64,000 bases of DNA. Origin: Asparagopsis taxiformis (lineage: Eukaryota > Rhodophyta > Florideophyceae > Bonnemaisoniales > Bonnemaisoniaceae). How positions within the stretch are numbered: the first letter of the stretch is position 1; each line of letters starts with the position of its first letter. The stretch spans positions 1 through 64,000 of the forward strand of contig JALQPE010001911.1 of the NCBI GenBank assembly GCA_030407315.1, in the 5' to 3' direction. A program made the translations under genes and the position numbers. The notes beneath the pieces are model-generated. The model was not told the DNA's origin and did no database searches. It saw only the letters and a list, made by a program, of their open reading frames with translations. Shown here one piece after another: positions 61,208-64,000 of the stretch.

Positions 61208-62243
61208 TTTTGACGGAGACGTCGATCGCGTTGCGGAACGCTACGTCGCCTGCGAGCGGCGCACTAGTTAATCGTTGCCAAGGACGCATCGTTGAATTGA
61301 TGCACTTGCATGCAGTGAAGGGCTAGCACTTGTTTCCGAATACACTCGTATGGGAGACGACTGTAACGACACTGTGGGACAAAGTGTATTGTCCGGGTAG
61401 TGTAGAGTCATTGTGTGCGCGCGCCACGTAGTTTACAGTGTTTTAGAGTGTATGTTAACAGGGCGTATAAAAGATTTATGGCTATTTCCGGAACGGTCGT
61501 ATCTCATCTAAACTTGTTCGCTCCGGTCCTGGCCTGTCCACTAGCCCACCATCGATGGTACCCAGCGACAGGGCAGCGTTCCACTCTCCTCATCACTCCA
61601 TAGACGGACTAGCAGCGCTAAGGTCGCGCCGACGCCGTGTCTAGAAACAAACGCTCATGCGAGACGTAGATAGCACCAATGGCGCTCATACGGCCTGCGC
61701 CATATGGATGCAAGCTCGCGAAAAGTATAGTCCTCTGAGGATAATGTGTATGGGACGCAACACGATAGGTCGTTAACACAAAGCCGCGCTTGCTGTGCCT
61801 TAACAGCTCACTGTACCGCTGCGCTGCTCGCCCATTCCACCTTTTGTTGTTGGCCCTTGCTTCGCCAAACTGCCGCAAGCCTGCACTCGTCGCTGCGCGC
61901 AAACCAAACGGCTAAATCATCGTTACAGTTATCATTACTGTATGCTAATCGATCTTAGCTGCGCTACAAAAGCCTACCACTCATATATCTGTTAACCTGC
62001 ATACATTTTACACTAATCCTTCCAACTGACGTTTCGCAACGCCGTCATCAAACCTTCCGCCCAATGCCGCGAAAAACCCCCCACCCATCCGCCCGCTTCG
62101 ACTGCACCGCCCCCTGCGCTGCACTACCCCGCGCTGCCACGCTCCAAAGATCATTATTTAGATTTAGCACAAGCTATACACTCTTCCAATACAAACTTAC
62201 TTTCTATACAATTTAGTCCTTTCCCCCAAAACTATCCATCCCT
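61208..62243. other. 1.0-kb intergenic region
   Basis: Promoter side of the RING gene and 3' side of the Myb-like gene. ORFs are short. Nothing is recognised. Confidence 0.4.
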
Positions 62244-63668
62244 TCACCCTGGCAGCTTGCCAGCTGCTCGCATGTTTTTCAAATGTCCTTTGCATTGATG
62301 GTACGTTCTTCGAGGACCCAATCGATCAGCAAGTTTCCGCAGAACGCTCTGTTCTGCCATTCCTCTCATCTCCATCACTAGAGCGAAAAACACTTCGTCC
62401 TCCTGCGGCGTCCAGTTGTCTCGAACACGTTTTTTCCGAATACCAGCTCGGGCCACAACGTCCTCCCCGACACATTCCGGCTTCTGTCGCTGCCGCGGTC
62501 GGTCCGAACAGCTTGTAGAACCGCCTACACTCGACATTTCACCGCCAGCCAGTTCCGTAGGTCCAACTCTCTTCTGCTCAACGTTTTGACGCTCGCCACG
62601 TCGAACCTCCAGACAGCCTGTTAATTCACCCTTACCCTTTCCGTGTATACTTGTCTTCTGGCACTCTGCTCCCACCTGCTTCAAGTGTGCAGGTGGCGAC
62701 ACTGAACTGCTATGTCTAGACGATAGTCCAGAACGAGTGGTACCTCGTTCGCCACTGCGCTGTCTTCGCTGCATGTCATTCGTGTTTCCTGCTTCAACGT
62801 TGATTTCTTGATTCGGCACGCGTCCATCCTTCAACGACGAGTGTGTAGTAGTATGTCGGCGTCTGCCTGGAGACGCGTCATGATTTGCGTCAACACCCTT
62901 GTTACTGACAAGTAGCTGACGTGTCATATCAATATGCTGAACCATCATGTCTCTTAAACTTGCCAAATCGGTGCGAACATCTTTGGAAAAGACGCGAAAA
63001 TCCTCCTCCAACTTGTCAATCCTGTCTGAAATGGACGATTGGGGTGGCGATGAATGCAGACCCCCAGCTGAGGCCATCTTGTTGAGGGCAGAGGCAGCGG
63101 CAAGCTCCTCCTGTCCGCAGTGATTATGCTGCGAGTCTGGCATGCGATGCGACTGGTTGGAAAGCGAGGGCGCACTGCCCGGGAGCGCCATAGGTTCATG
63201 GACGGGGCGTGGCGGGGACGGGAGTGAAATCTGCTGGTGATTGAGCGGCTGGGAGCGAAGCAGACGGGGACCAGAGTGCGAGTGCTCGTCGGGTTTGGAA
63301 TGCACCTGGAGCGGCTTGCGCTTGTCGTTACATTGGGCTATGGGCGGGAGAGTCTTGGAAAACGGGAGAAAGCGACTGGAGTCTGGGAGACGGGGGATGG
63401 GATGGGGGAGATGGGAGTGACGAGTACGGTCCATTTGGTGCGGATCGCGTTGGAGATGGTGTCGAGGCTGGAGAAAGTTTGGATGCAAGGAGGGTTGAGT
63501 AGGCGGATCCATGAGGGAAATGGAGGAGGAATAGGGCATTTGGTGGGTGCGATGGTTAAAATGCATGTCGGCGATTGCTCGGGTGTGGTGCGGGCGGCCT
63601 CGGTTGGCGCGGCGCTGGGCGCAATTAAGATTGGGATTACATAGGTACAAGGCTTGAAGAATGAGCAT
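62244..63668 (-). CDS. Myb/SANT-like DNA-binding protein
   Basis: Up to 474 residues from the ATG at 63,668; in-frame ATGs at residues 35, 44 and 53 (MDPPTQP) are alternatives and the first 30 codons look less protein-like. The N-terminal half is rich in Pro, His, Ser and Gln. A short coiled coil lies near residues 215-250 (ISDRIDKLEEDFRVFSKDV, LASLRDMMVQHIDM). The Myb/SANT-like domain is C-terminal (~415-470): WTPQEDEVFFALV (first Trp), a middle helix (QSVLRKLADRLG) and RTYHQCKGHLKNM in place of the third helix. Probably a nuclear transcription regulator. Confidence 0.7.
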   Translation of the reverse strand: MLILQALYLCNPNLNCAQRRANRGRPHHTRAIADMHFNHRTHQMPYSSSISLMDPPTQPSLHPNFLQPRHHLQRDPHQMDRTRHSHLPHPIPRLPDSSRFLPFSKTLPPIAQCNDKRKPLQVHSKPDEHSHSGPRLLRSQPLNHQQISLPSPPRPVHEPMALPGSAPSLSNQSHRMPDSQHNHCGQEELAAASALNKMASAGGLHSSPPQSSISDRIDKLEEDFRVFSKDVRTDLASLRDMMVQHIDMTRQLLVSNKGVDANHDASPGRRRHTTTHSSLKDGRVPNQEINVEAGNTNDMQRRQRSGERGTTRSGLSSRHSSSVSPPAHLKQVGAECQKTSIHGKGKGELTGCLEVRRGERQNVEQKRVGPTELAGGEMSSVGGSTSCSDRPRQRQKPECVGEDVVARAGIRKKRVRDNWTPQEDEVFFALVMEMRGMAEQSVLRKLADRLGPRRTYHQCKGHLKNMRAAGKLPG

Positions 63669-64000
63669 CGCATGAAAGGGCGTTAGACTGACAGTCTTGT
63701 CAGTTAGGTGGAAGTTGACAGTGAGATAAGAGATTAGCGGATGGGATTTTCGAATTTTTGAAGACGTCTGTCTGTCTCGAGATCATGTTTTATTATAGCA
63801 GGGACATACGGTATGACATGCTAAACTGTACTCACAGGCCGCCAGACAGTCCTGACTGACTGACGGCCCGGTACTTGTTGTGGTTCCACGCTTTCCATGA
63901 TCTTTGATACGTAGTCTTCCCCACGGCGCGTTCCACTATGATAAATTATATGATACATATCAATATCATGATATCGCTTTGCAATCAGAAACATATATAT
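63669..64000. other. Right edge, non-coding
   Basis: Upstream flank of the Myb-like gene. It contains short near-inverted words (CAGTCTTGTCAG, GACAGTCCTGACTGACTG). No gene. Confidence 0.4.

Noticed and set aside
1..64000. CRISPR arrays or bacterial-style operons
   Set aside because: Repeats are long and hairpin-bearing with no spacer pattern, and gene structure is eukaryotic throughout.

Overview
The window looks like a chromosome piece from a red alga, most likely a florideophyte with a Chondrus-like genome. The reasoning is indirect: compact, mostly intronless eukaryotic genes with short spacers, the few introns being 76-92 bp with GTACGT/GTATGT donors; a cytosolic-type glycogen/floridean-starch branching enzyme; eukaryotic housekeeping genes (eS31 ubiquitin-like fusion, WAPL cohesin-release factor, MRS2 magnesium channel); Golgi-type GT61 and GT90 glycosyltransferases; and large blocks of LTR retrotransposons. 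The species is inferred, not shown by a marker gene.

Positions 1-29,700 are a mobile-element and repeat block. A ~390-bp dispersed/tandem repeat family (850-1960 and 17,559-18,860, same orientation) brackets a long gene that joins a ParB/Srx-like motif to a 2-oxoglutarate/Fe(II) dioxygenase-like domain (13,971-17,286). The 5' part of this gene is cut by an 11-kb Ty3/gypsy element on the minus strand (2,904-13,970) with two LTRs, a primer-binding-site candidate, a polypurine tract, and a frameshifted gag-PR-RT-RH-IN. A second, LTR-less gypsy copy (20,433-24,559, plus strand) follows. Tail-to-tail with it lies a minus-strand gene (24,804-26,263) whose first ~28 residues closely copy the histone H3 tail and which continues into a papain-like cysteine-protease-like region. 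This is the most unusual object in the window. A complete hAT transposon with 8-bp target duplication and near-perfect terminal inverted repeats closes the block (27,139-29,694).

Positions 30,000-64,000 are host gene territory with thirteen or more genes on both strands: a GT61 glycosyltransferase, a FAD amine oxidase, an acidic Val/Glu-rich protein, an arrestin-RING fusion, a peroxisome-type citrate synthase, a calmodulin-like protein (one intron), branching enzyme, a short-chain dehydrogenase, MRS2 (one intron), a membrane-anchored methyltransferase-like protein, WAPL, a ubiquitin-like-eS31 fusion, a GT90/CAP10 glycosyltransferase, a RING protein (one intron) and a Myb/SANT protein. There are no operons; neighbours are divergent, convergent or spaced by a few hundred bases. 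Spacers of up to 3.4 kb hold nothing recognisable.

Functionally, branching enzyme and citrate synthase belong to storage-carbon and acetyl-CoA metabolism, GT61/GT90 to extracellular or glycoprotein glycan synthesis, and the two RING proteins to ubiquitination. No genes here obviously form a single pathway. All calls are from reading the sequence; no database search was possible.
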